A stretch of 64,000 bases of DNA, from contig NC_080671.1 in assembly GCF_030247195.1 (NCBI RefSeq), positions 413,860,044 to 413,924,043 on the forward strand. The letters run 5' to 3'. Source of the DNA: Topomyia yanbarensis. Its lineage: Eukaryota; Arthropoda; Insecta; Diptera; Culicidae. Both the position numbers and the translations under genes were made by a program. Every line of letters starts with the position of its first letter. The first letter of the stretch is position 1. A model generated the notes under the pieces. The model was not told the origin of the DNA. It ran no database searches and saw only the letters and a list, made by a program, of their open reading frames with translations. Shown here in pieces: positions 1 to 11,500 of this stretch.

Positions 1-844
1 CTCGGTCTTTAACAAATTTGCAAACAACAATTTTCGTTCATCCTCGAAGGAAGTAGGACTCCGGAGAGAAACCATCAGTAAAGTTTTGTTTTGTAATAAT
101 CGAATGTCAAAGGAAAATTATGTAAATTTCCCGAACGTCAAGATTATTCTCTGGGGTTATAAAATGGAAACATTTCGCACACTTCAGGTGTAAGTAACTG
201 GCTGTACAAACGAAAAATAAACAAAATTTTCAACGAAGGCCAACGACTGTGAAAAAAGTCAAAACAACTTTCACCTTACGGGGAAGGTAAAATTTAATCG
301 AGCGTAACGTGTGTCACAGCCGGTGACGCTTCTCGGAGCGTTTCCCGAGTTCGTCGAGGTGATAATAGTTGAAACTTTTTTTTTGCTTTTCTCCCATCGG
401 CGCCTGCAGAAAGTGTGAACAATAGCAACAACAACCAGGCGAACCACTGACAGGTGATATCGTTTAACATTTCCCAAACGCCGTCAGCACTGGCATACGG
501 CCGAACAAGCGGAATAACGTCGGGGAAAACTTTTCACCCCCGCCCTCTATTTTTCAGTATCTAATGGAAGCTGTCTGTTTTTGAGTTATGCATCGGTGAT
601 TAAATTTCCTGTTGAGCAATACACTTGAAACGTAGAGTTGGACATTTTCCCCCGCGGAGAAGTTTGACGCTAATCAAGCTACTTGGATCGTTAATTGCGC
701 GAAACTTACGAGACAACTCACGACGTTCAACGACGGGAACACTTGTTGTACTCATTCTGTTAATAGAATTAAATTTTGCATTAAACGTGGGCTTTTTGAA
801 GATTTTAACGACTGACAAGACACTCTTTACCGCAGTAAGGATCG
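1..844. other. Unassigned sequence, no supported gene
   Basis: Moderately AT-rich sequence. Short reading frames at 600-888 overlap on both strands, are rich in Arg/Ser/Thr, and show no domain, splice context or codon bias. I see no repeat boundary until about 845, where the long-TIR element begins. Confidence 0.5.
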
Positions 845-2456
845 CGACAGTGGATGTTGTCAAAAAAATGTCCAGAATGAAAATTTAGCAGAAATTTTGA
901 GGTTTACTTGAACTAAACAACTTAGCCTTATTGTCTTTAAAAACGCTTTCGTAGTTTGCGAGCCCCTTCTTTTTGTTAACACAACAGTTAGGGTGGTTTT
1001 AATTTTATCAGGATCAAAAAATTTACTTTTTAATCATTCTAGATAGAGCCATACGATCTTCAATGAAGTTATAGAACGGTAAGTTTTAGAAAAGTTTACT
1101 GAAGACATATAAGTTCTATCTGTCACACTTTTCATTTTACAACAAATTTAAAATCGAAGGTTTGGGTGTTTCTTAGTATTTCTCAAAAAAACTGTTTTAT
1201 TCAAATAACTTGCGGTAAAAGGGTTCTTCGGTATAACAATATCACTCATGGGGGCAAACAAAAGATAATTATTATTCAACACATATGAGGTCATTATTTG
1301 AGGTATAATTGAGCAAAAAAGGCGAATGCGATATTTTTTAATATTTAATCAAATTGATTTCAAAAAATCCAACAGTCAATTCATGGAAACCCAAATTTTT
1401 AATATAACTTTTGCACTTTAATTTTTTGATAACAAATTCTTTAGATGTTTGTCCGAGTTCTTGAAGACAAATATTTCCTTCTAAACCATTAAAACTTCTA
1501 TTATTCAAAAGAATTAAGTACCTATAATAGTTCTTATTTCTTTTGAATAATAGAAACTACAGTTAACAATATAAAATGCGAAACTATAGTTTTCATGACA
1601 AAATTTTGCATTTTACAAGACTTTCTATTGTAAATTTATAAAATTCTGAAAATTAACTTTCCAATGGTTCGAGATAGAGTTTCACAATCTCTCAGAAAAT
1701 TTTAGAAAATCAAATTTTAAGAAGCTTTGCCGAGGACACTGGAATTCTATTTCTTGCATTTTTCATTTTACAAAATTTAAACAAACAAAATTAGGGTCTG
1801 TTTTGAAAAATGGTTTTGTTTATATAACTTTTACAGTTTTGATTTTTCATTCAAATGACTTTAGAAATAATTTCAGATATTTTGAAGGAGAACAGTTTGT
1901 CCCAATATATTGAACTTCTGCCATCTTTCGTTAGAACGTTATATGTACTTTTTTTATTTTTTGAGTAAATATTGCAAGATATCGAAAAACAGCGCATTTG
2001 CCATTTTTTAGTGATCTATACAACAAAGTATAATATTTCATATGACAGCGAAGGTTTTACATGTGCCCTAATCGAAGATAATGTTATTTGAAAAAAGGCT
2101 TATACTTTTATATAAAAGTTCTCATAACTTTGCAACGGGAAAAGTTTAGTAGTTGGTGTATGAAAAAAAATTAAGCGCCCTAAAATGTAAAGTTGTTTTA
2201 AGGTTACTTTAGTGTAAAATAAAATCAACCAAAGTTATAGAAATAAAACCGTTTTTTAAGGAACACTCTAGAGCTTCAGGAATCATTATATATTGGCTTA
2301 AATGGCACTATAAAGCTTGCGTGTCGTCAGTAAATTTGTCTAAAATGTGTTGCTCTACTACTTCATTGAAGACAGCCTAGCCCTATCACGAACCGTTAAC
2401 GAGTTCATCGATAAATCTTGCTAAAATAAGAACCACCCTAGCTTCTGTTCATACGA

Positions 2457-2480
2457 AAAGAAGGGCCTTATAAAGTACAA
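2457..2480. repeat. Target-site duplication, left copy (24 bp)
   Basis: Identical to 4126-4149. The sequence belongs to the right terminal repeat of family F1, so the duplication dates the 1.65-kb insert as younger than that element. Confidence 0.8.
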
Positions 2481-4125
2481 AGCCGTGTGGTGTCCAGAAG
2501 CCGTGTGGTGTCCGGCGGGATGAAATCTTTTGGCACTATTTCAGCCAAGAATAGAACCTCTGGGAACTGCTCCCATGTCGTAAGAGGCGACTAACAACAT
2601 GCTAGGAGTTCCTAGGTCGAGGTATTGGACCCTACCGAAGACTTAACCTGGACGGACCTTAAGGTTTTGCATCATAACCTTTATCCATTCTGTGAATAAC
2701 TGACATATAGTCACCTTTTCTGATTCGCTATTCTCGATTGTGTACCAACGTTTTAGGTTTCTTCTGGCGGTTGTATAATAGCCGTAAAGGACAAAATCTA
2801 ATTCTACACTAAGTAACAGCATATATTAATATACCGGCTCTTCCACGCCAAGGTTTAACTTCCAAAGCTTTGGTTTAAAACCGTTTAAAAAAAAGCTGGA
2901 TCTGTCGAATTGCACAAAAAGTTTTTTATGTTGCAAGCGATCTGTAGATGTGTTAAATAAGGTATTTTTTATTAAATCTGGAACCATCTACCGACAAATC
3001 TACATTTACGAATACCTCCAAAAGTGACTTCTTGAAGTCTCATGAATGGCTGACACTAGCTTTATGACACTTTTGCTTTCCAAAACAGTGATGAAAATCT
3101 CAACATTCCAGAACTTCACTTTGTCAGAAAATGTAGGGGCATCGGAAGCTAAAACTTCGTCAAATCGCACTCCTGGTCCTTTCTTCAAAATCATCCAGTG
3201 CAGTACTCTACGTCACTCGTTCGAATTTGCACCGCTCATATGGTAGTCGGTATTTGCTAGTATTGCTGTTCTCCCATCCATTCTTCTTTTGGATCACCGA
3301 GGGATCCCCTGTCGTAGTGTTTATTATATTAGTTACGCATAATAAACCTGTCGTTTGCAATTGGTATTTAACCCAATTATGGGAGCGTGTCTGATAGGGA
3401 GAGTGGAGATGCCATTAACATTTCGCAGTGAATTTTTTCACAGTAATTTGGGATATCTTTTATACATTTGTACGCTTTCTTTGTACTGCAAACTTTGAAA
3501 ATGATTATTGATGTGTTAATAAGAAGCATTACTCCCGATGGCCGGCTGTTCGAAGTTTAAATTGTTCGTTTCGAATTCTCAGAAATTGATCGCGAGCGAC
3601 TTCGTACATTTGGCTAAGATCATATTGTCTATAGATGAATAGACCTCTATCATATTCCACGCGGCTTTATCTTTTCATTACGCCCCACGGAAGAATAATT
3701 TTTAAAATGCCTATTTGAATGGATTCATATTTCTACTGAAGGTCGCACACCTGAAAATTTTAATCTAAAATGAAAAGACAAAGCGCGTGAGTACTTAGCT
3801 AAATCACAAATATCTACCAAGATATATCCTGATTCATCTCCTTACCTACTAACACCAATCCTGTGATACGTGTAGATGATGCAGAGAATTCCTCGGTCAT
3901 AATAGTCACAAGTGTTGAACTAACATTCCTTCCCATCCCAAAATTGACCGGCATGGGCGTGGAATTCTACGTTATTGATCATACTATAAACTCAGTTTTT
4001 TTAGGTTGCACGTTGAGTATGATGAACTACTCCCAAGTATCATACAATTGGCTCAAAATGCAATTTCAACAGGCTTTGATCAATCACGGGAAACTCATGG
4101 GCGGTCAACTAAGCTAGGCTAAGCT
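2481..4125. mobile_element. 1.65-kb insert with 24-bp target-site duplication
   Basis: The 24 bases at 2457-2480 are repeated exactly at 4126-4149, and both copies sit within the right TIR of family F1. The intervening 1,645 bp is therefore an insertion. A duplication this long fits target-primed reverse transcription by a LINE, or a SINE-like passenger. One end has a repeated AGCCGTGTGGTGTCC block (2481 and 2499). The other ends in short AAGCTARGCT-like repeats, which resembles a LINE tail. The 84-codon frame at 3863-4117 is not recognised and is probably chance. A stretch at about 3531-3566 resembles 60748-60785. Confidence 0.7.
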
Positions 4126-4149
4126 AAAGAAGGGCCTTATAAAGTACAA
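4126..4149. repeat. Target-site duplication, right copy (24 bp)
   Basis: Exact repeat of 2457-2480. From here the interrupted right terminal repeat of family F1 resumes and runs to about 4210. Confidence 0.8.
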
Positions 4150-4221
4150 CTTTCCTAAACATTTTGTAAGGCAAAGCTGTTTAGTTTTTGTAAAATCTGT
4201 AGGCGTCACCCCATGGTTGGC

Positions 4222-4910
4222 ACTAGAGATGGGCAAAACAGTTCACTTCGAAGAACCATTCCCGATCGAACAGTTCTGTAAAAAGAACTAGTTCGCATGA
4301 ACCGTTCTTTCGTTCAGCTGATGTTTTACCGGTATCTAGTGAATGGTTCTCAGTGTATGAACTGACAGCGGTTGGGGTTAGAACATTACTCAGTTTCGGG
4401 TTCAAGCGAAATCGCCATAAGAGAGTACCGAGAGCGGTTTGTGGGACAACAAGTCAGTTCATTTCAAGGGGCGAGTCGCTTAGCACAAATCGAATTGTGC
4501 CTACATACAAACAGCGTGGTAGCTTGTGCCGCAATGTGCCACGATGTGCCATAGTGTTCAGTAAAACATAAGCAATGGTTGTTTTTGGACAGTTTTTGTG
4601 TTGTCAAAAGTGTGCCTCATTGTGACACATATTGTGGTAACGAGTGAAACGATCGTGTATTACTGTGAATCGTATCTTTATACCGTGTTATCATAGGTGA
4701 TACAGTATGTATGGCACATTGTTCTAAGCGACTACGTTCGCCTAAAAATCGGCCCGTATAATATGTCAAACGGCTTTAGGTGATGTTCAGCTCATTCGTT
4801 TTAAAGAGAATTGAGAACTACCGTTCTTTTAAAAAGAACTTCTGTTCACTCATTCTCTTCGAAGAACTAGTTCGTTTGAACCGTTCGCGAACGAATGGCC
4901 CATCTCTAGT
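4222..4910. mobile_element. MITE with 13-bp perfect terminal inverted repeats
   Basis: Ends with perfect inverted repeats ACTAGAGATGGGC (4222-4234 and complement at 4898-4910). The AGAGATGGGC core resembles hAT termini. Just inside each end are many GAAC/GTTC motifs that can fold on themselves. No 8-bp target duplication is visible, perhaps because the element sits at the junction of two older repeats (F1 on the left, Jockey on the right). Reading frames inside (4223-4405 and 4353-4571) are not transposase-like. Non-autonomous; hAT assignment is tentative. Confidence 0.7.
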
Positions 4911-6963
4911 CTGGAGCTCTTGTTTCCCGGGTGAGCTGCGTTAAGGAACTTGGAGTGCTGTTAGATTCGAACTTACATTTAAGAATCACATTTCGTATGT
5001 TGTTGGTAAAGCATCGCGAAGCCTGGGCTTCATTTTCCGTACGGTTAAATCCTTCACAGACATTTATTGTCTCAAAAGCCTCTACTGCTCTTTAGTGCGC
5101 TCCACGCTGGAGTATTGTTCGGCAGTCTGGAATCCGAATTACATGAACAGCAGCGATCGAATTGAAGGCGTTCAACAAAAATTTGTAGGTATGCTTTTCG
5201 ACGCCTGCCTTGGCGCGATCCTGTTCGTCTACCAAGCTACGAGAGTCGGTGTCAACTCATCCAGCTCGATACCCTTCAGCGTCGTAGAGAAACTGCCAGT
5301 GCCTTATTCATCTCTGATCTTCTGTCAGGACGCATCGATTCCCCAGATTTACTAGAGCGATTCAACAACCAAGCAAGGTCCAGAACGTTACGCGGAAACG
5401 TTCTTCTGAGAGTGCCGTTTTGACGAACTATTCTAACAGCTAATGGCGCTATCACGGGACTAGGGGAACTGGGGGGAAGCCCGACACCCTGGGTTAGCCC
5501 GACACCCCACGACTTTTCCCAGATATCAAATTTTAAATCATACAATAATGACAGGATATTATTAGTACCATTATTTTTGGCATTTCGATACATATCGATG
5601 CCATATGGGTTCATAAACGTCAACAAAATAAACAAAACAAGCGAAAGCAAAGTTGATGCGCTTTTGGATGTTATTTTTAGTTGATACATTTTAAGGTTTT
5701 AATAACACAAAAGCTTTGAAAATGAACAGTTTTTTTGTCACACATTCTATTGTACTCTCCATATCGTTATTTGTATGTATTGAAGATAAGTTTAAGTATT
5801 TCAATACTGTTAATTGAGCATTTAACAAAAATGGGCGCTGTTGGAGTAAGACCGACAGTTTTTGGGTGGGGTAAGACCGACACGGTGTTTAGATGATTGG
5901 GTTCGTTTTTGATTCGATACAAACGACTGGGTATATTTGTTGTGTTCAATTATACTATAATTACGTCATGTTAATAATTGAAATACACGGAAACTATGTT
6001 TTTTTGCATTTATTTATCAGTATTGTCTCAAGCCGACCAAAAAAATTAAAAATTAATTGAACGTGATTCATAATAATATTACAAAAAGAAACAAAAAGTA
6101 TAATCTAATATGAGATTTTGAAATGATATTGATGAAAAAATTTCATTGACCGTCGGATTGTTGATCAACAATGTTCCGAAAAATCACAACACGAACCGGA
6201 TAGCTTAATACGAAGCGTGCGTCACTTCTAAGTGAATGAGTCCTAGTAACAGCGTATATAATCTGCTTGCAGAATAGCTCTTCCTCGTTAGAATGGCTAT
6301 ACAAGTGGCAATAAAGCTCTAAAGAATTACTTGAGAAAACCTGTACCATAATATAAACCATGCGTTAAACATTATTTATTCATAACACCACGCATTCGAA
6401 TGCTCTTCCTCTTGCTACGCGATGAAACTACAGAAAGTATGCGTTTGCATCACACATACTCATATACACATAATTGCACGTATTGTGCAATGTGTATGTG
6501 TGATAACACAATACATTTTTAATGGAAAAAATTGGACAAAAAGAAAGTTCAAAAGGGGGTCGCTCTTGCCCCTTTGGGGTGTCGGTCTTACCCGCAGCGT
6601 TTTTAAAATGACATTTTTCTCCATTTTTTTGCAACCAATAATTTTTAATGAATTAAATTTTTTGAAACGCTGAAAAAATTATATTTTGTTAAGAACCACC
6701 TAAACAAGGATTATGCACAAAATATACAATTTTAGGAATTTTGTGGAATTTTAGAAAAATTATTGCGCTTAAGGTGTCGGACTTGCCCCGCGTTCCCCTA
6801 CAACGACTCTTCAATCGTGAGTCGCACCTGTTCGACTTTCATTTGTCTCGGATATCTTTAAGAAAGCGATTCCTGCAGTTTTTTTAGATGTAATTTAAGT
6901 TTCCATCATTGGGGCCGAGTGCAGCCTGTTGATGTGTGCGATAAATAAATAAATAAATAAATA
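4911..6963 (+). pseudogene. Jockey-clade LINE, 3' part of ORF2 plus tail, broken
   Basis: Encodes the region downstream of the reverse transcriptase in Jockey/Juan-type LINE ORF2. It includes LGVLLDSNL, then SLYCSLVRSTLEYCSAVWNP, a YALRRLPW-like block, and an RCQLIQLDTLQRRR-like block. The copy is dead. One base is lost near 4972, another near 5186, and a TGA interrupts it at 5421-5423. The frame runs into a MITE at 5461 and resumes in phase at 6801, ending at TAG 6885-6887. A short 3' UTR ends in an AAAT-repeat tail (6941-6963) typical of these LINEs. The 5' part (gag, endonuclease, catalytic RT) is missing, as expected of 5' truncation. Clade call is from motifs only. Confidence 0.85.
5463..6798. 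mobile_element. 1.3-kb MITE with 28-bp TIRs, TA target duplication
   Basis: Terminal inverted repeats of about 28 bp match at 23 positions (GGGGAAC...CCGACACC). They are flanked by TA at 5461-5462 and 6799-6800. Removing the element and one TA restores the Jockey codon CTA in frame, which fixes the boundaries to the base. The motif AAGNCCGACA, or its complement, recurs near both ends and inside (about 5480, 5496, 5849, 5873, 6578, 6775). No transposase frame is present. TA duplication suggests a Tc1/mariner-type or related source. Confidence 0.88.
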
Positions 6964-7267
6964 CATTCGTTATCGAGCACTCAGTCGAGATAGAAGTCTT
7001 TTGTCATCGGTCCGTACACTCTATAGCGACAAATAGTGTTAATCCGCGTTCAAGGTTATTTGCACACTCTACGCCTAGTTGAGGTTTCAGTATTTTTTCC
7101 CTTCTTTTGTGTTTCTGTTTCTGTACCGTTAGCCGGTCAGTGAAGTGAAGCAGTGTTCTTCTAGTAAGCCGTCTGGATACCGATACCTACACAAGCTAAG
7201 TATTAGTTTTGGTTTCCCCTTCTTGGTTGTCTTAATAACGTGCACTGGGCAATAGGCCCGTGCAAAA
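6964..7267 (+). promoter_or_regulatory. LINE 5' UTR, presumed internal promoter
   Basis: The 304 bp between the Jockey tail and the ORF1 ATG contain no long frame. I-type LINEs carry an internal Pol II promoter that starts at the first base, so the promoter is placed here from family knowledge. No TATA box is evident. The start CATTCGTT is pyrimidine/purine-mixed, as in other I/Jockey elements. Confidence 0.5.
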
Positions 7268-8589
7268 ATGACTTCCCCTGACGGCGGTTCGTCTCAAGGT
7301 GAGATGGACGTCGAAACAAAATCGGCTCCCCGGCTCAAAGTATATCCGAGCTCGGCCACCGGGCCATTTGTGATCTTCTTTCGGACCAAAGAAAAAAAGT
7401 GTTTGAATCTATTGCAGATTTCTCGCGTTCTGACAGACCGGTATTCGGCCGTGACAGAAATATCGAAAATTCGCCCTGATAAGCTTCGGGTGGTTGTTAA
7501 CAGTTCAACTCAGGCAAATGATATTGCTGGCTACGAGCCCTTTACGAGGGAGTACAGGGTGTATATTCCAGCTAACAGGGTTGAAGTCAGTGGGGTCGTT
7601 TCCGATTCGAGTCTGAATTGCGAGGACCTGCTAAAATATGGGACAGGCTGTTTCAAAGACCCCATGCTTAAGCCAGTGAAGATACTGGAATGCAAACGTT
7701 TGCATTCAGCATCAGTCGCAGCTGACGGCAAGAAAACATACGTCAACTCAGACTCTTATCGGGTGACCTTCGCCGGCTCTGCCCTGCCCAATTACCTCCT
7801 CTTTGACAAGGTTCGTCTACCTGTTCGCCTCTTTGTGCCGCGGGTCATGAACTGTACTAATTGCAAACAATTGGGACACACAGCCTCCCATTGTAGCAAT
7901 AAAGCCCGCTGTGGGAAATGCGGTGGGAATCATGCGGATGATTCCTGTGGTAGAGATGTCGAAAAGTGTCTCTACTGTGGGGAAACCCACATGATCTCCC
8001 TTCATGTCCCGCGTACAAACAGCGCGAGGAAAATCTTAAGCGTTCCCTTCAGGGACGCTCTAAGCGATCTTTTGCAGAAATGCTTAAGATAGCTACGCCA
8101 CCTGTCTCTACGAACATCTTTACCAACTTGTCTACTGACGAAGGCGACTGTGATGAACCCCAGGAGGGAACATCTTCTGCTGTGCCTAGAAGTAGTAGAA
8201 AAAGGAAGAACATTTCCTCTTCCAAGCTTCGTCGTAAAGGCCAGAAGGTGTCTCTTCATGGTCCCCCTAAAATAACTACTCAAGGAAGTACTGTTGTAAA
8301 ACCGAAGCAAGTCGCTCCCGGTCTCAGTAACCTGAGCTCAGAAAAGGAGTTCCCAGCACTTCCAGGAACATCAAAAACCCCAAGTGTTCCCATATCTCAG
8401 CCAGAGAAAGAAAACAGTGCTGGCTTAATAAATTTCTCTGACATTGTGGACCGTATTCTTACAGCGTTGAACATTTCTGACCCCCTTAAAAGTATCTTGA
8501 TAAGCTTTCTCCCCGCAGTAAAAACATTTTTGATGCAGTTCACTGCGAAATGGCCCCTCCTTTCAGCGATTGTATCCTTCGATGGCTAA
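7268..8589 (+). pseudogene. LINE ORF1, gag-like RNA-binding protein, one frameshift
   Basis: Nucleic-acid-binding protein that packages LINE RNA. The first frame starts at ATG 7268 and ends at 8092. The second frame is open from before 7966 to TAA 8587-8589. Three zinc knuckles follow each other: CX2CX4HX4C from about residue 196 (CTNCKQLGHTASHC), then CX2CX3HX4C (CGKCGGNHADDSC), then a third that is cut by the frame change. Reading CLYCG in the first frame and NPHDLPSC in the second gives a normal CX2CX4HX4C knuckle if one G is missing at 7979-7982. The C-terminal half is Lys/Ser-rich. Without the missing base this copy makes a protein truncated inside its third knuckle. A single-base sequencing or assembly error in a G run is an alternative. 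Confidence 0.88.
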
Positions 8590-11500
8590 TTCATCGAACG
8601 AGGTCAAGGATTTAATCACTGTTCTACAGTGGAATTGCAGAAGTATTATCCCGAAAATCGATTCGTTTAAAATCTTACTAAATAATTTGAAATGCGATGC
8701 ATTTGCCCTATGCGAGACATGGCTCACTTCAGAAATAACCCTACACTTCCACGATTTTAATATTATTCGCTTGGATCGAGAAGACTCTTACGGAGGAGTA
8801 CTTTTGGGGATCAAAAAGTGCTATTCTTTCAATAGGATCGACCTCCCCTCGACACCAGGCATTGAAGTTGTCGCTTGCCAAACCAGAATAAAAGGCAAAG
8901 ACCTTTGCATTGCTTCCACATACATCCCCCCTAGAGCCTCAGTTAGCCACCGACGGCTTTGCGATATTGCGGAACTCCTCCCCGCACCGAGGCTAGTTTT
9001 AGGTGACTTCAACTCCCACGGCACGGCATGGGGTTGCCTTCATGACGATAATCGATCTACCCTACTCCATGAGCTTTGCGACAACTTCAATATGACTATT
9101 TTGAATACGGGTGAAATGACACGGATTCCTGTCCCTCCAGCGCGACCGAGCGCCTTAGATCTGTCCCTCTGCTCGACATCGCTGCGGTTAGATTGCATGT
9201 GGAAGGTAGTCTCTGATCCCCACGGCAGCGACCATCTGCCAATCGTAATTAATATTGCTAACGGTTCAGGGCCACCGAATACAATCAATGTTTCGTATGA
9301 CCTCACACGAAATATTGATTGGAAGAGCTACGCGTCCGCGATATCCGAAAAAGTAGAATCGACACAAGAGCTTCCTCCGGAGGAAGAGTACGGGTTCCTG
9401 GCTGGCTTGATTCTCGATACCGCGATTCAAGCTCAGACTAAACGCGTACCAGACGCGAATTCACGCGGGCGTCCTCCCAATCCATGGTGGGACAAAGAGT
9501 GCTCAGACGTGTACGCGGAGAAGGCCGCTGCGTATAAGACCTTCCGGGACGACGGGCTGCCAGCTAGCTACCGACAGTACGCGATGGCGGAAACGCGCAT
9601 GAAGAGTTTGATAAAAGGCAAAAAATGTAGCTACTGGCGCCGGTTCGTCGACGGACTAACGAGAGAAACATCGATGAGCACTCTTTGGAGTACGGCCCGG
9701 CGCTTACGAAACCGAAACAGTACCAATGAGAGCGTGGAATATTCAAACCGTTGGATATTCGATTTTGCCAAGAAGGTTTGTCCGGATTCCGCCCCGGCAC
9801 AGAAGATCTACCATGCCGCGTCCCCTCACAATAACGCGAACGAAACACCGTTTTCGATGGTGGAGTTCTCACTTGCTCTCTTATCATGTAACAATAAAGC
9901 CCCAGGGCCAGACAGAATCAAATTTAACTTGTTAAAGAATCTGCCAGACTCTGCCAAGAGACGCTTGTTGAATTTATTTAACAAGTTTCTTGAGGATAAT
10001 ATTGTCCCTCATGACTGGAGGCAAGTGAAGGTCATCGCCATTCAAAAACCAGGAAAACCAGCCTCCGACCACAACTCGTATCGACCGATTGCGATGCTGT
10101 CCTGTATCCGAAAGTTGTTCGAGAAAATGATCTTGTTTCGCCTCGATAATTGGGTTGAAGCAAATGGCTTACTGTCAGATACACAATTTGGTTTCCGCAA
10201 AGGCAAAGGGACGAACGATTGTCTTGCGTTGCTCTCAACAGAAATTCAAATAGCTTATGCTAGCAAAGAGCAGATGGCATCAGTTTTCCTAGATATAAAG
10301 GGGGCTTTTGATTCAGTTTCTATCAAAATTCTTTCTGAGAAGCTGCACCAGCATGGTCTTTCACCGACTCTAAACAACTTTTTGCTAAACTTGCTGTCAG
10401 AAAAACATATGCGTTTTTCGCATGGTGATTTATCGACATCACGAATTAGCTACATGGGTCTTCTCCAGGGCTCATGTCTAAGCCCCCTTCTCTATAACTT
10501 TTACGTGAATGACATTGACGAATGTCTTGTCAATTCCTGCACGCTAAGGCAGCTTGCAGATGACGGTGTGGTCTCTATTACAGGTCCCAAAGCCGTCGAT
10601 CTGCAAGGACCATTGCAAGATACCTTGGACAATTTGTCTGCTTGGGCCCTCCAGCTAGGTATCGAGTTCTCCACGGAGAAAACTGAGCTAGTCGTATTTT
10701 CAAGGAAGCGTGAACCAGCGCAACTACAGCTTCAATTAATGGGTCAAACTATTGCTCAGGTTTCAACTTTCAAATATCTCGGGGTCTGGTTCGACTCTAA
10801 AGGAACCTGGGGATGTCACATTAGGTATCTGAAACAGAAGTGCCAGCAAAGGATCAACTTTCTCCGTACAATAACCGGAACATGGTGGGGTGCCCACCCA
10901 GGAGACCTGATCAGGCTGTACCAAACAACAATATTGTCGGTGATGGAGTACGGGAGTTTCTGTTTCCGCTCCGCTGCGAACATACATTTCATCAAACTAG
11001 AGCGAATCCAATATTGTTGTTTGCGTATTGCTTTGGGTTGCATGCGCTCGACACATACGATGAGTTTAGAAGTGCTGGCGGGCGTCCTTCCGCTGAAAAA
11101 TCGATTTTGGGAACTCTCATATCGATTGCTCATCCGATGCGATATCTTGAACCCGTTAGTAATTGCAAATTTCGAAAGGCTTGTCGAGCTCAATTCTCAA
11201 ACCCGATTTATGTCCTTGTACTTCGATTACATGGCACAAAATATCAATCCTTCTTCATACTATCCCAACCGTGTCAATCTCTTTCATGCTTCTGATTCAA
11301 CTGTATTCTTCGACACATCCATGAAAGACGAGATTCGTGGAATCCCGGATCACATACGTCCGCAAGTGATCCCAAGCATCTTTCATAGTAAATTTCGAGA
11401 AGTCGACTGCAACAAGATGTTTTACACCGACGGGTCAAGCCTCGACGGCTCCACTGGCTTCGGTATATTCAATCAAAACCTCACCGCCTCATTCAAACTC

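Larger units (their letters stand above)
845..4215. mobile_element. Long-TIR DNA element, family F1, copy 1 (interrupted)
   Basis: The left end, about 875-1010, reads as an imperfect inverted match of the right end, which is split into 2420-2480 and 4126-4210. Both contain a GGGTGGTTYT core and a CCCTTCTTTT stretch, and both run outward through a GCCTTA block. The interior is AT-rich, with an 18-bp-arm hairpin at about 1500-1558, and has no transposase frame. A second copy starts at about 62272 with the same left sequence, and a third fragment lies at 38505-38830. This is a non-autonomous element of roughly 1.7 kb once the 2481-4125 insert is removed. Superfamily is unknown and the exact ends are uncertain. 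Confidence 0.65.

Noticed and set aside
7976..7990. Programmed -1 frameshift in ORF1 using GGGAAAC
   Set aside because: The heptamer is not in the required phase for the incoming frame. A missing G explains the knuckle better.
10763..11295. Other-frame open stretches inside LINE ORF2 (74-151 codons)
   Set aside because: Shadows of the ORF2 frame, with no motif.
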